DNA of 64,000 bases from Entonaema liquescens. Taxonomy: Eukaryota; Ascomycota; Sordariomycetes; Xylariales; Xylariaceae. The stretch covers positions 2,108,001-2,172,000 of the forward strand of contig CADCSX010000002.1 in the NCBI GenBank assembly GCA_902805475.1, in the 5' to 3' direction. Both the position numbers and the translations under genes were made by a program. Position 1 is the stretch's first letter, and the number at the start of each line of letters is the position of its first letter. This document shows positions 1 through 12,883 of the stretch, piece by piece. The notes beneath the pieces are model-generated. The model searched no databases. It saw only the letters and a program-made list of their open reading frames with translations, and had not been told where the DNA came from.

Positions 1-941
1 AAAAAGCCACAACCGCCTCACCTTCCTAGTAACCCCCCCCAACCCTACCCACATTCTTGTTGCCAATCCGACTGGTCCTTGCAGGTTATCGGCGCTCGTG
101 CTTTTGGTCCCGCCTGTTAGCAACGTCTACAACGCCTAGCATCATCAGCTATCTTTCTCGTACCCAGCCGCCTAAATTTTAGCGTGTCAGTACGCGGTAT
201 CAAGGTACGTACTGTTTTGTTTCGCTCAATCAGGTGGGGTCTTGTCTCCAAGAAGTCAATTCCAGCCAACTGCACTCTACCTCTCTACCTCTCTACCCAA
301 GCTGTTCCTGTTTCCCCTCCCTGGCTTGCACTAGCCACTTTTGCACAGCACAGCACAGCACAACGCAGCGCTGCAAAGAAGAGAACTTCCCGCACAGCGC
401 ATCCAATTTTCCCTCCCTCATTTTCACCCGGCATTGTCCCTCCTTCGCTCCCTCGTCCCTTTCCCCCTCCTCCTTCTAAATTTCCTAAACTTTCAACAAT
501 TTTCTTCCCGTCTACCTCCATCAACCCCTCGAACCCCTCTTTCATTCATAACGGTCGCAACCCGCGCATCGTTAGCTATTATCCTGCGTCGTCCAATATA
601 AGACGACTGCATCATCTCGAACACGTCTGTGCTTCGAGCTTAATTTCCCCCGGCATAGGCCGTACCATCTTATTACAAAACCCATTCCATGCTCCTTATA
701 CCGATACAAATGACCAACTACCATCAGTCCAGTCAAGAAGACACACTTTAAAGCCCACGGGAGCGTGCGTGCGAGCGAGGAGAGTCAGGCGATTTCAACG
801 ATCGGCCTGTGCAGGTTCAATAACAACAATTTTCGGAGCGTCGACCGCAGTCATTGTTTTAAAGCGAGAGAAGCCCATTGACTTTGGAATTCATCTTACC
901 AACCAACCACCGTCAACCAACGCGACAAACATTTATTCAAG
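1..941. other. Leader/promoter stretch of the C2H2 regulator
   Basis: No conserved coding sequence is seen. The stretch is pyrimidine-rich (long CT/CCT tracts between about 400 and 560) and holds a short CAGCA run near 345-362. A long open frame crosses it on the plus strand, but it lacks domain character and its start is not ATG. It probably carries promoter and 5' UTR sequence for the gene starting at 942. Confidence 0.5.
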
Positions 942-3647
942 ATGCCGGGCGCAAGCGTGGCAGTCCTCCCCACATCCGCCTCATCAACTCCGGTCCCCCG
1001 AAAGACCTCACTCGCGCAACCAGAGAGGAAGTACAAGTGCCAGTTCTGTAACAGGGCATTCAGCAGAAGTGAACATCGTAGCAGACACGAGCGATCGCGT
1101 ATGTACCGCGAATTCCTCTTTCCATCCAATCTCCTTCAAGTCCTCCGAACCCCTCCCTTCCACGCCATCCCTTGCCCCCCATCAGAAAGCACTACCCCTC
1201 AACACCTCAAAATCAACTCTATTTGATATAGTCAATCGCATTGCTCTAGTTTCTCAATAACTAACATGAATCGGAATAGATACCAAGGAACGTCCTTTCA
1301 AATGTATGAAGTGTAGAAGTACCTTCGTGCGACGCGACCTCCTTCTCCGTCACGACCGAACAGTTCATGCTAAAGATGGAGGTGTACCTCTTCACAGCGA
1401 TGGAAAGCGCCGCGCCGGCGCTGGTGTCTCTAAGGCTCGATCGGTCGCTGGCCCCTCTAAATCGTCCATTGCCATTGACACTTCAACATTAAGTGAACAA
1501 ATCGAGGCCAGTAGTGAAGGTGCCTTCGACGTCGAACATGCTGCTATGCTAGTAGCCGATCTCCATCACAAGGCCATGATGCGCGACAATGGAAGCCCGT
1601 ACGAGTCTGGTCCCTCGATGGTGTACACTCCGAACAACGCTCCAATGGACCCCGCTGTTTCTTACCCTACCAGTGCTGTTCCGATACCTCACAGCGTGCC
1701 CTGGGATTCGTTTGTTTCCCAGTCGACAATGGATGCCAAAGCTCAGTCGGTTACATCAAACGCATCAGCTTCATTTGAGTCGCAACAACCTTTTGCCAAT
1801 GTGAGTGCCATTGAGGTCCAACCCAACTTATCGCCATTATCCCCTGGTCCCAGCTACAACAGCTACATGTCTGCCTCACAGTCTGCAGCAAATTCACCGC
1901 TTTTAAGCACTGGCCCAGCGGCCTTCAACATGCCAAATCCGAATGCGCCCCTTATTGTGAACATTTCTGCTGACCCACCCCAGACCTCGGGTGGATTCAA
2001 TGTGCCTCGAGTGAACAGCGACGAAGAGCGAAATTTAATTCTAGATAATATTCGAGCAAATGATATCGAGCACGCAATTCCCGAAGGTTTCCGTGTTCCA
2101 AACCTATCTTCCTTGAATCGCTATCTATCAACCTATTTCACACTCTTCCACCACCACCTGCCGTTCTTACATCCTGCGTCATTCAATGTCACTCAAGTGT
2201 CTCCCGCCTTACTGCTCGCGGTATTATCAATTGGTGCACTTTATGCTTTTGACCAAGACCAGGCTTACATGTGCCATATCGGCTCCAAGGTTTTGGTCAA
2301 CCAGTTCTTGCAGAACAAGGAGAACTTCAGCTCACGAAAATGTCCCCTCTGGACGATGCAGAGCTCGCTTCTCAACATGATCTTCGCTAGCTGGAGTGGA
2401 GACCCGAAGGGATTAGAATGGGCCTGTTCTATCAAGAGTCTTCTGGCTAATATGGTGGCTGGTAATCGTTATGAGTTGAAACTTCGGCAAGACGGTCGTG
2501 AGGGTGCGCAGCCGAAACGTGACGAATGGATCGAGGATGAAGGTTGCCGGCGCACGTATTATGCTGTCTACATCTTTTTCGGGTTGCTCACATTAACATA
2601 CAATCACACTCCTGCCATTAGTTTCAACGAGTTTGAGGATCTCCAACTCCCTTCGCAGGAGGCACTTTGGAACTCTAAAGTTACTGATGAAGCTGCCTGG
2701 CAAGAACAGTTGAAAGCATCTCCCGCAGTTACGTTTATGGTTGCTCACGAGAACCTCTTCCAGGGTGTGATGTTAAAATATAGCGCCTTCGCAACGCGTG
2801 TTATGATCAACGCATTGTTCCTCGAAGTCTGGTATCATAAGCGTAGCCCCGAGGCTCTCCAAGATGTGGTGACTGAGTACAAGCTAAGAATGGCTCTGGA
2901 GACGTGGGAGAAATCTCTAGATCTCTGCGAGCCCGAGGCTGATACAGTCCCGCTCAGCGCGCCTCACAAGGGGCATCCCCTAATCTTCAATGCCAAGGCA
3001 ATGTATCGCAACGCCCGTGCTCGCCTGGAAGTCGACTTGAAGACAGTTCAAGAAGCGCTCCGATACCATGACCACTACGAGGTAGCTGCTGCTATGTCGA
3101 ACGCACGCGACAGAGTAAAGCGCTCCAGTGAGATGATCAAGGTAATCGACGAGTGCTACAACTGTATCGAGACTGCTGTCCGCCAAGGCGTGCGCTGGGT
3201 CGCGCGTACTTCTCCGACTAACTGGAGCATCGAACATCCTCTATGCGGGATGGATCTAATGATCACCCTCACCTTGTGGCTATATCGTCTGGAACATGAC
3301 GAAGAAGCTGCTTCCGAGGAAGAGATGGCCATGTACCTGAAGGTTCGGAGTCTTTTCGACAAGGATGCCGAAGGCGCTATGAATTCGCAGCAGTTAAGTT
3401 CGACCGTGGCTCACCTTTGGGGCTCCATGCTGGATGAAGTAGTCGTTTGGGGGTAAGTCGATATTAAAAATTCCTACTTCTGATATGAGAGACTAACTTG
3501 TTCTGCAGCATTACCCGACTTATGGGCGAGTCCTTCCGACTTCACTCTCAAGCACTCGTTGGCTACGTGGATGATGTTGAGGCATCGTCCAACGTCTCGA
3601 CGCCGTCTATGATCTCTCAAGGGGGCGACGAGGAGAGTGTGTATTAG
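942..3647 (+). CDS. C2H2 zinc-finger / fungal-specific transcription factor
   Basis: Three exons: 942-1098, 1280-3452 and 3509-3647, giving about 822 aa. Introns have GTATGT...TAG and GTAAGT...CAG ends. Splicing the first intron completes two tandem C2H2 fingers: C33, C36, H49, H53 and C61, C64, H77, H82, with a TKERPFKC linker; the H53 codon is split by the intron. A Ser/Pro-rich disordered stretch follows, then a fungal-specific transcription factor domain (PF04082-like) from about residue 310, with the LSTYFTLFHHHLPFLHPASF core. This pairing marks a nuclear DNA-binding regulator of the filamentous-fungal C2H2 class. ATG 942 is the first Met before the fingers. The target genes cannot be told from sequence; the GH16 and GH64 genes downstream are neighbours only. 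Confidence 0.9.
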
Positions 3648-5270
3648 AAAATCTCATGAGACCCACGATTTTCCTTGTGTTTGTCTACTAATTCGGGGCG
3701 GTGTGGGAGAAGTGTACGCGGCATATACCTCCTACGTTTGCGCCTTTCTGTTACTGTCTTGTTTTTTCTCACTTCAGGGTCTGGACAGGCGTGGGGGTGT
3801 TGTTGATTCTGGAACTCGTTATCTTTTTTCATAGTGTTTGCATCCGACAATCTGCATCTGACGTAAATGGTCTAAAGGGGGGCCCGGAATTGGGAAGGCT
3901 CTCGCGATGACCTAGCGGAAAAGGGGAGGGGAAACCTCAGCGCGACGCGCGCAATATAATGTGTGATGCAGTTGGCTGGCTGGACCATTTGTGATATCTT
4001 CTTTTCCCCTCTGTTCTATTAGCTACGGCACTCTTATTCTTATTTTAATGCTGCTGCTACTTTTTTCTCTGACTCTTTTACTCTTTCTTTATTCCTATGC
4101 CTGTTGTTGTCAGATACCTTGTTCTACATACTGGCTGTCGTTTTCTATTCGATGCTCTCCTTGCGCAATCGTTTTAGTTTTGATTTCGTTCTTTTCGTTC
4201 TTCTCCTTCGCATTTCCACGCTTTGTTTCTGTTTCAGTTTCAACTTTCCTAAATCAAGTTCATGTTAATAGAGCCGGCAAACCGAATATCTCAGGATGGA
4301 AATTTGTGGCCTGGCAAATCGGAAAGCACAGGCGCGCGTACACAGATTGAATTAATCCCCCTTCGTTCGGGTTCGATTGGGAAGTGGTTCTCGTCGAATT
4401 ATAGATAACTACACACGCGTCAGATATTCAATATATCACTTCTCTCTCCACACGTTCGGATATTTTGATGTTACGATGTTATAATGTTACATTGATGGTA
4501 TTATTACCGGATTGTCCGTATTATTGTAATTGTTATTTGTTATTGTCACCACCAGTAAGCAAGAAGATGTACTTATCACATCATCACATCGCATCCAAAA
4601 CATGGAAGCAATCGTCCGATATGTAAGCGTTGAGTGGACGCCACGACGCCCCTTTCTTATCTGTGCGCTGTAGGCACCCGAACCCTCGTTGGTTCTTTAC
4701 ACTTATCCTTAAAACCTCGTGATACTCGGAAAGTGAAATTTGATATGCATATGATAGCCCCTTATTGTACTACATTAATCACATTAGAAGTAAGGTATGA
4801 CCGAAGGAAAGCCCTTGCGTCGAGTACGAAGGTACCAGCTAATCTACCCTTCCCATCGGCGAGGCGTTCTTGCTTCGAGTGCTTCGGACCCTGTCCATGG
4901 CTCTGTTTATGGTGCCTGCCAACAATGGTAGGATATTTTCCCCTTCAGAAGGTGGAATCCCTCGTTGGAGAACTAATGATACGCCTTGTATTTATGGGTA
5001 TACATATCACCTACATACATGTATGTATTTACTTAGCTTAGCTTACCTAGCTTATTGCCTCACATGAAGTCAGAAAGTCTCAACCGACCTTATACGTTAA
5101 GTTTTTTCGCTTGCCTTTTTCACTTTTCTCCAACTCGTCTCTTTGCCCAGATTTTTGCATGGGAAATCATTCGTCGTCACAGTACCACGCCCTGCTCTGC
5201 CAGTGGCTCCTCAAAGCGTGCTTCTTTAATTCTAAGTGCCTATGAGAATAGCTTGCAACCTAGGCACATA
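3648..5270. other. Intergenic, no gene seen
   Basis: This is the 3' side of the zinc-finger gene and the upstream region of the GH16 gene. It has CT/TTCT-rich tracts (about 4000-4230) and short palindromic TACATGTA and TTAGCTTAGC motifs near 5010-5050. Open frames here are short and unlike protein. Confidence 0.5.
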
Positions 5271-6458
5271 ATGGCTTCTCTTCGTATCTTAACCTTGTTG
5301 TTCGCCCTTCTCAACCTCGTACTAGCGGACTGCGAATGTGGATATTCGATAACAACACCTTCCGACGACAAGCAATACGTTTTCACAGACATACTAGAAA
5401 GCGACTTTGTCCATCTGGACATCACAGATAGGGCACATGGCTATGGGGGATATGGTTGGGCGCCGCAAGAGTTTGACATGTCTAGCGAAGTCGCGCGAGG
5501 TCCCTACGGCCAATCGTTTATTACACAGAATGTGATATCAAATAACATCGCCGACGAGTCAATATTCAGTGGGTCTGGGTCTAAGGGTGGTGATGCCGGT
5601 CTGAAGCTTGTGGTTGGAAGCGAAATCAAACAGGGCATGGTTCAATGCGCCGACGCTTCCACGACGGATCTTCATTATTTCCACGGGACTTTCAGGGCGG
5701 GTATCAAGGTCACCGATGTTCCAGGAACTTGTAGTGCTTTCTTCTGGGTGAGTAGTAATTCGGACTAATAAGCTATCTATTCAAGACTATCTCCATATTT
5801 CAGAGATTTCAGTTACTAATTTCATCTATATTAGTATATGAATGATACCCAAGAAATCGACATAGAGTTTTTATCAGCGGAGTTCAATAAGAGCAACAAC
5901 ACATTCCCAGTTAATCTTGTCCTACAGTCTGAGGAGTCGAAGAACAACGGGTTTGACGCTTCCAAGACAGGAGACTTCAAGACGATTAACTTACCATTCG
6001 ATCCCACCACGGACTTTCACGAGTATAGAATCGACTTCTTACCAGACAGGGTACTTTTCTACGCGGATGCCCAACTCCTCACCGAGATGAATGGAACTGG
6101 CGTTCCGTCGACACCGGGGAACTTACAGGTCTCGCACTGGAGCAACGGAAATATGGGATGGTCGCAGGGCCCACCAAAAACAGATGCTACAACTGTTGTC
6201 AGCTACGTAAAGGCGTATTTCAACTCGTCGTTGGAATCGAGACAAGACGATTATAGGTTGCGGTGCAAAGACCCCATGGCCCCAACGGCAGTTTGTATGA
6301 TACCCGATAGAAACACGACATATTTCTTCGGCAACGTAGCGAACATGACGCCTAACCAGACGACGTATCACGAGAACAACGGGAGACGGGCACGGCGATG
6401 GCGGCCTCTGCCTTTTGCTGCGGCGATAGCAACTAGCACTTGGGTGGTTGGCTTATAA
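5271..6458 (+). CDS. Secreted GH16 family glucanase/transglycosylase
   Basis: Two exons, 5271-5747 and 5835-6458, separated by an 87 bp GTGAGT...TAG intron in phase 0; 366 aa. Residues 1-19 form a signal peptide (hydrophobic core LLFALLNLVLA) followed by the Cys-containing DCECGYS. The spliced product reads FFWYMNDTQEIDIEFL: the GH16 E-x-D-x-E catalytic motif, with E166 as predicted nucleophile and E170 as acid/base. Many N-glycosylation sites and a C-terminal hydrophobic stretch (FAAAIATSTWVVGL) after an Arg-rich patch suggest secretion, possibly with a GPI anchor, which I consider uncertain. GH16 enzymes act on beta-1,3 or beta-1,3/1,4-glucans in cell-wall remodelling or plant biomass breakdown. 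Exact specificity cannot be read from sequence. Confidence 0.92.
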
Positions 6459-9114
6459 AGGAGTTCCTCAGATCACCGGCGTTGCGGTTAGAAAGGGGTA
6501 CAGTACGAATTATGATGGCGGTTCGGACTAAATATATTCTAGCATTTTGTTTTTGATTACGGCGCGGATTGTTAAACTAGTACTTCTAGTTGTATGATAC
6601 CTCTTCCAAGTCGGCGCAAGGATGATGGATTCTAAAATCACCGGGTCATCGTGGCGGCTCTCATTCGCCTGTATATATTCTTCTTGCAAGGCCAATCAAG
6701 ATATTTATAAGCATTGCGTAATTCATATATATGACACGCCTGAATTACTTACCTCTGAGCTATATGTGTCCCTGAGTACCTTTCAAGAGTAGGGTTCCAA
6801 GCGATAGCTAAGAGCGTTGTTACAGAAATTTGTTACCCAGTAACGTCACTTATTTCAAGTCTCTACATTGAATATGTTCAATCTAAGCATGTGCCAGAAG
6901 TGCAACGTTGCTAGCTTAGCTGATGCCTTTCACAAGGCAAAATATATAAAACTGAAATGTTTAGTAAGAATAAAGAAAAGTGATGTGTCTTACTTTTACT
7001 CCCTTTTTCAAACATCTCGTGACGTGCGGTGGATGTGTGCGACCAGCGGACGGGAGGAACCTAACTCGACCGAGGGTGGGTGGCCTGGAGGAGGGCTCCG
7101 CCTGGTGACACAACTCATTGGAGCTTTGATAAATCGGCCTCTAACTTCGCAGATTTTTTCCTCCCCCGCTAGGTCGCACGAGTCACCCGGGCTGGGGGGG
7201 AATGCGGAGATGCTACGTAGGTAGCTAATTACCTAGGTTAGGCTATGGTTAAGGTAGTTGGAGAGGAGAAGAAACATGCTAGAGGGAAAATGAGCTGGAT
7301 TTCAACTTTTTAGCGTCTTTACCTAGGTAGGTACTTACATTAGCACATGGGGAATCTGGAGAGAGAGGGACATGGGGACGCTAGCTGGTGTTTAAAGTTC
7401 AACTCTATATATCGAACAGTCCAGTCACATTGTGCGATACCCCTCTCCACCTGCCCAATCCGGGTGTACCTCTTCCACACCCCCTACCACCCCCTCCCTC
7501 CCCCTTTTTCTATATACAGTGTGGTCATGCTTTGGAGGCTTGAAATAAGATGGTGGTGATATGGGACTAGTCGTTTCACAAGGTCGGAGACTTGATCGAT
7601 CGGATGGGGATCGTGGAGAAGGAAACCGTGTTTTCGGCTTTTCTCGAATTAAGCCGATCCAATGACAACTGATTTAGGTAGGTACCTATGTTTAGGGATC
7701 TTGGACTTGGAGCTACTGAAGCTTGTGATAATTACATACTTCACTCTGAACTTATGGCTACAGTGGCTAATGGAAATATACAGGCACGCTTATTCGATAC
7801 CGATGGGGCAAAATCCCTGTCGATATTCAAGAACAGTTTTGCTTGTTACTTACTCCCTGTTATTGCTATTACGTAGGGAGTCAAACAACCGTATTATACT
7901 ATTTCACTTCAGCCTTTAACTATAGCATATTATATACCAACCACAATCTTCAATACCTATATAATAATATCTCCGCATTCCTCTTACGAAAACTCCGGCG
8001 GCCGGGTACGGCCCGACCACCTTCCGCCATAACGACATATTTATGCCTTCTGCCGCCGGCCTTCTCCTTTGGCTGTAACCTCCGAGACAACCAATGCGCG
8101 TGTTCACACAGCTATAATTGGTAAAAGGTTTTATTGGCTCCTTGGAATGAAACAAGTTTAGCCAGCCTCGCGGTTGAGTCTACCCTACATTAGACGGGTC
8201 GATGACATACCCCGAACCATTAGAGATTTTCATTATGGATGAGACGTCATACCTCATGTTCTATTCTACAGTCACCTTTACCTTTTTTTCAGGTCCCTCT
8301 TTTCCTTGTATTCCTTTAACGTGTTAGGTTCTCTACTATCGCCTCTGCCCTCGTCAGCCGGTCATAGTTTGATAACGGGATAACACACATGCTATCATGA
8401 AGACCTATCGATTTTGATATCCCACCTTTTCATCTTGATTTCATTTCCATGTGCTATGTCATAGTGATGGACGAGTGGCTTGAAGAGGCTGTGCCGGTAT
8501 TGCGACCCTATTGGAAATACCCTTAACCATGGTTCGAATCGCATATCACATGAAGTTCGTCACATCGACGACACATGATGCAAGTTTCTTCCCAGAGCTT
8601 GGTTAGATTTCCAAGAAATAGCCTAAGCAGAACCCTCTTACTATGGTCTGTGTATACAAAAGCCATAATGGAGTTACTTTTTCAGATACTAGTGAACAAG
8701 GCTAGACATCAAATGATCGTAGGCCGAGCTCACAAGCCCGACTCTAAGGGGACATCAACTGAACGGCTGGTTTTCATCTTACGTACGTTGTATTCTTCCC
8801 CATATACTCTGTTGGATTTCATCTCTTCTCCTTGTTCTACGTTTCTATCTCTTGATGGTCACAAGTTGCCATCTTTAACAAGGAATCTCGAGCACATGCT
8901 CGCATCCTCTATCCCTAGGCCTACAAGTCCCTAAGCGCCTGAGTATTTCTAATCATATATTTGAAGCTCATATCATCTTTAAAATCAGAGGACGCCTGCA
9001 TGTTTCCAGAACTTTGAACGCTATCCTATTCTCCCATTAGCTGAAGTTAGCTTAGCTTTAACTTACTTACATTTAGAACTATACGTGCTTTAGGAGACTA
9101 GGGAACCCGGCAAG
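6459..9114. other. Intergenic with an inverted repeat, no gene seen
   Basis: About 2.6 kb without a convincing gene. It contains several TACCTAGGTAGGTA-type low-complexity motifs (about 7220-7340 and 7675) and an imperfect inverted repeat at 7028-7187, listed separately. Open frames in 7.3-8.9 kb are short, mostly lack ATG starts and show no domain signatures. Confidence 0.5.
7028..7187. repeat. Imperfect inverted repeat, about 30 bp arms
   Basis: The left arm (7028-7060) and the reverse complement of the right arm (7158-7187) share TGCGACC, AGCGG and GGGAGGA blocks with a few mismatches and one-base gaps, around a ~97 bp centre. The element is GC-rich compared with its surroundings. It could be a small MITE-like remnant or a structured transcript. 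No target-site duplication was recognised. Confidence 0.45.
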
Positions 9115-10511
9115 ATGACGAACCCTACTACCGCAATAGCTATTAAGAACAACACGGGCTCGTCCCAGGCATATGCATACATCACCGGCCTTGACTTGAA
9201 TAACAACAACGTCCCGTTATTCATCCAAGCTGACGGCAAGACTGTATATCGACCTTCCTCTCCGCCGGCACCCCAGTCCGCCCTCGAAGCCGATGTCTCC
9301 ATCTCGCTCGGCGCTCCCGGGGCCACGACCTCCATTACGATACCCCAGATTGCGGGTGGTCGCATCTGGTTCAGCACAGGCTCCAAGCTAACATTTCTAC
9401 TAAACCCTGGCCCAGCTGTTGTCGAGCCCAGTGTAACCAACTCCGCCGACCCCAACTACAACACCACGTGGGGCTTCTGTGAGTTCACGTACAACAAGGA
9501 GCAGCTATTCGTCAACATCAGCTACGTGGACTTCGTGGGCCCTCTTCCCATTGCGCTTGAGTTACGCAACACCGCCGGCAAGGTCCAGACCGTCCAGGGC
9601 CTACCTGCAGGCGGAGTAAACACCGTCGCCGACAAGCTGACACAGCAGAACGCCGCAGACGGCGCCGGCTGGGACAAGCTCGTCGTGAAAGGGCCCGACG
9701 GCAAAATACTACGTGCGCTAAGCCCAAATAGCGGACGTGTGGCAGACGCGAACTTGTTCCAGGGGTACTACGATGACTACGTGAACAAGGTGTGGAGCAA
9801 GTACGCCTCCGCCGACCTGACGATCAACACGCAGGCGTCGTGGGGCGATGTGACGGGGCGCGTTCAGGGCGACCTCCTGACGTTCCCTAACGTGGGCACG
9901 TTTGCGAAGCCTAGTGCTGGAGATATATTTAGCTGTTCGACAGGGCCGTTTGGGAATTACCCCGAGGCGACGCGTGATGAGATGGGTGCGCTGGGCGCTA
10001 GGATCGCCGCGGCGTTCAATCGCTCTACGCTGTTGGATAATCCCAAGCAGCCGGATGGAGAGAAGATTCCTAATTATTATAAGACGAACCCGACGAACCA
10101 TTATGCGCGGATCGTATGTCTCCTACCTTTTTTTTTTTTTTTTTAATCTAGATATGCCCCCTTAAACCCCTTTCCCCTTTCTATATAAGTTTAGCACCAA
10201 AGAACTTCTTCAACTAACACTCCCCTTCTCAGACACATGAAGTCAACCTCGACGGCCGCGGCTACGCCTTCCCGTACGACGACGTAGTTCCCTCCGGCGA
10301 CGCGGGCCCCGACCAGGCGGGTACCGTCTTCGACTCTAACCCGGAACTCCTAACGGTGACCGTCGGCGGGCCGGCTTCGTCGAACGGCCCTGCGAACGGT
10401 GGCGGGTCTAAGAAGGAGAAAGACGGCGACAATAAGACCGCTGCGCCTGGCTGGTTGAGTAAGCTGAAGAGCTTGCTTAGCGCGCTGAAGAAGGTGCTGC
10501 ATCTTAAGTAG
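9115..10511 (+). CDS. GH64-like endo-beta-1,3-glucanase with cationic tail
   Basis: Two exons, 9115-10113 and 10233-10511, joined over a phase 0 intron (GTATGT...CAG) that holds a ~16 T run; 425 aa. The sequence matches fungal glycoside hydrolase family 64 / thaumatin-like beta-1,3-glucanase architecture: an N-terminal beta-rich IAIKNNTGSSQAYAYITG and GGRIWFSTG, a central WGFCEFTYN, then the ANLFQGYYDDYVNKVWSKY block and C-terminal EVNLDGRGYAFPYDDV. GH64 enzymes cleave beta-1,3-glucan. There is no N-terminal signal peptide, so export by the classical route is not predicted. After the glucanase domain comes a Gly/Lys/Asp linker and a final ~20 residue helix alternating Leu and Lys (about 406-425). 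The start at 9115 is the first ATG and agrees with the domain start. Confidence 0.88.
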
Positions 10512-11780
10512 GGGGGAAAGTCTACTAATTTGCATTGTGCCGGTTTGTCTGTTGGATTTGGGTTTGGGTTCTTACGCTCGCTGTGAACTTATTGGTTTCT
10601 GAGGCTCGTCCTAGCATTAAGGGGGTATTTGTCTCGCCCGCATAAGATTATGGGTTAGGGTCGGTCGCTTTCTTCCCTTCGTCCTTCGTTTAACCCCATG
10701 GGTTGGTTCTTGCATATTCGCATTTTGAGGCTGCATTGCTTTTTCAGTCTGTTATACCCTGTTATTTTGCAGCCTTCTTAGCTACCCTGGTTTGCATACC
10801 GGTTGGTAAGGGGTTTGGTTATCTGGTTAGTCCTACTAGTTGTGTTTCTTCGAGGCAGGGTCTAGTGGCCCGTTAATTGCTGCTGCTACTGTATATACTT
10901 CCCTCTTCTTCCTTAGCCTTGTATATAGTCCTCGGCATTATATATATTATCATACCCGCATATTGGACTCAAGCTACGTAGTTGAAGCACGTAGTTGTGT
11001 GTAGCTAAGCGGCACTCATATACTTCTGAATGAAACGTGGACATTGTATCTTGCTATTGAAGCATTCATATCATTCCATTTCATATCTGTCAGTGCACTG
11101 TGAACCGTCTTCTAATAGTACCTATTGGAACCGGTATCGTGTAGATGTGCTATCGAGTTTATGGGATATGAAAGTCTTACGCGGCCAATCTAGCTTACAG
11201 GCCAGACAAACAGACAGCATAGCATATTGGACATCATTGTTTGGTGTAAAAGAAGGAATAGTAGAGTAAACCTTAAGTAACGTCAACTGAGAACCTAGGT
11301 AGTTATAGTCGTCATTTATACTACTTTGGTTCCGTTGACATTGGCATAGTTGTAAAGTCCAGAACTAACCGCTAAAGCTTTGTATATAGCAGAGAATCAA
11401 GTCTATCAAGGAAGCCATCATTTGATGGAACAAGTAACAAGGAAAGATGTTAAGTTTTCCTCCGTAACAGGGTTGGTAGTGAAAGTGAAATAAGAGACTA
11501 TGAGTCATCTCCTACCTATAATCACTATAAGGTAAGTACCACGTGTATCTAATAAAAAGCCTAAAATTAGGTCATAGATAGACTTTATCTTCTAGGAGCA
11601 GGGGCTAATGTAATACGCAGTTGGGGGTTGAAGACAGGGTGTATGTAGGTTCGAACTCTAGTATACATGTTAAAGAAGCTGTAACTAGCATACAAAACCC
11701 GAGTAAAACTAATAAAGTGATGCTATTTACAGATTACCTTGCCAGCCCTTCCACGTAGATTACCCCACCGAACAGCTGTA
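10512..11780. other. Intergenic, no gene seen
   Basis: This is the 3' flank of the glucanase gene. It is T-rich at first and becomes increasingly AT-rich after about 11,500 as the AT block is approached. The frames are short. It includes TATATA stretches near 10,900-10,960. Confidence 0.45.
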
Positions 11781-12845
11781 AGTGACTAACACGCTAAATT
11801 GACTAATAATTATTAATAAAATGACATACCACTATTTAAACCCATAAAAAGCTTGAATTTAAAGTTTATTTACTATTTACAAATTAATTTTACTTATTTA
11901 AGTTTTTAATAATTGATTGTATTATTATAATAAAATTAAAAATTTAAAAATTTTAAATATTATTAAATATTTAATTAAATATTTAAAAAAAATTATTTAT
12001 AAATATTAATATTTAATTATATTTTATTTAAAATATAATTAATTTTAAAAATATTTATATCGTTAAATGTATTTTATTATAACGATTATATAAATATATT
12101 TATTTTATATTAAAAATATTATTAACGTAAATTATTTAATTATAAATATTATTTTTTTTAATTAAAAAACAATTATTTATAAATTAATTATTTTTATTTA
12201 TAAATTAATTTTTAAATATTTAATAATATTTTTTTTAAATTACGATATTATTTTATAAAAATTATATCGTTAAATTACCCGTTTTATAAAAACTTAAATA
12301 ATATAAATTATTAAAATATTATTATTTAAATTATTTTATTTATAAATTAATTAAAATTATTTATAAATTGATTTTTTTTATTTATAAATTAATTTCGTAA
12401 AAAATAAAATTATATTTAATTAAAATTAATATTAATTAATACGTTTTAAAAAATAAAATTTAAATATATTAATTATTTAAAATTATTTTTTAATATAAAT
12501 ATAAAATAATTAATTATATAATAATTAAATTAAAATATTAAAATACGGTAATTTTTAAATCATTTACGTATAATTATTTTAATAAAATAATTTACGTGGA
12601 AAAATTAATATAATAATTTATAAATAACATTATTTAATTAATAAATTTTTAATTTTTAATACGAAAAAATATAAATATATTATTTATTTAAACTTAATTA
12701 ATTAAATTTTTTTTATATAAATTTTAAAATAACATTAAAAATTTAATTAATTAAAACAAATAAATAATATATAAAAATATATAAATCGAGATATAATTAA
12801 TAAAACATTTGTTTTAAATTAATAAATAAATGCTTAAATGCGAGC
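11781..12845. repeat. Extremely AT-rich block (RIP-like relic)
   Basis: Almost pure A/T for about 1 kb. By eye, 11,941-12,780 holds only about 38 G+C in 840 bases, and about 24 of these lie in 12 CpG dinucleotides (ACGT, TCGT, ACGA contexts). This is what is left after heavy C-to-T change of a repeat, as in repeat-induced point mutation, but with CpG spared. There is no coding potential. The right edge is abrupt and sits about 40 bp from the 3' end of the DUF2235 gene; the left edge is more gradual. The original element cannot be identified. Confidence 0.75.
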
Positions 12846-12883
12846 TACCCGTGAAACAACACATCAAGGCGTACCTAATATCT

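Noticed and set aside
184..1260. Long plus-strand frame of 358 codons upstream of and across the zinc-finger start
   Set aside because: The start is GTG, the composition is low-complexity Ser/Pro from CT-rich DNA, and it overlaps exon 1 and intron 1 of the well-supported zinc-finger gene in another frame.
6868..7224. 118-codon plus frame
   Set aside because: Non-ATG start, spans the inverted repeat, composition unlike protein.
8527..8545. GGTTCGAATC, similar to a tRNA B box
   Set aside because: The flanks do not form a T stem and no A box or acceptor stem is found at the right distance.
11649..11665. GGTTCGAACTC B-box-like sequence
   Set aside because: Surrounding sequence forms no cloverleaf and lacks the acceptor stem.
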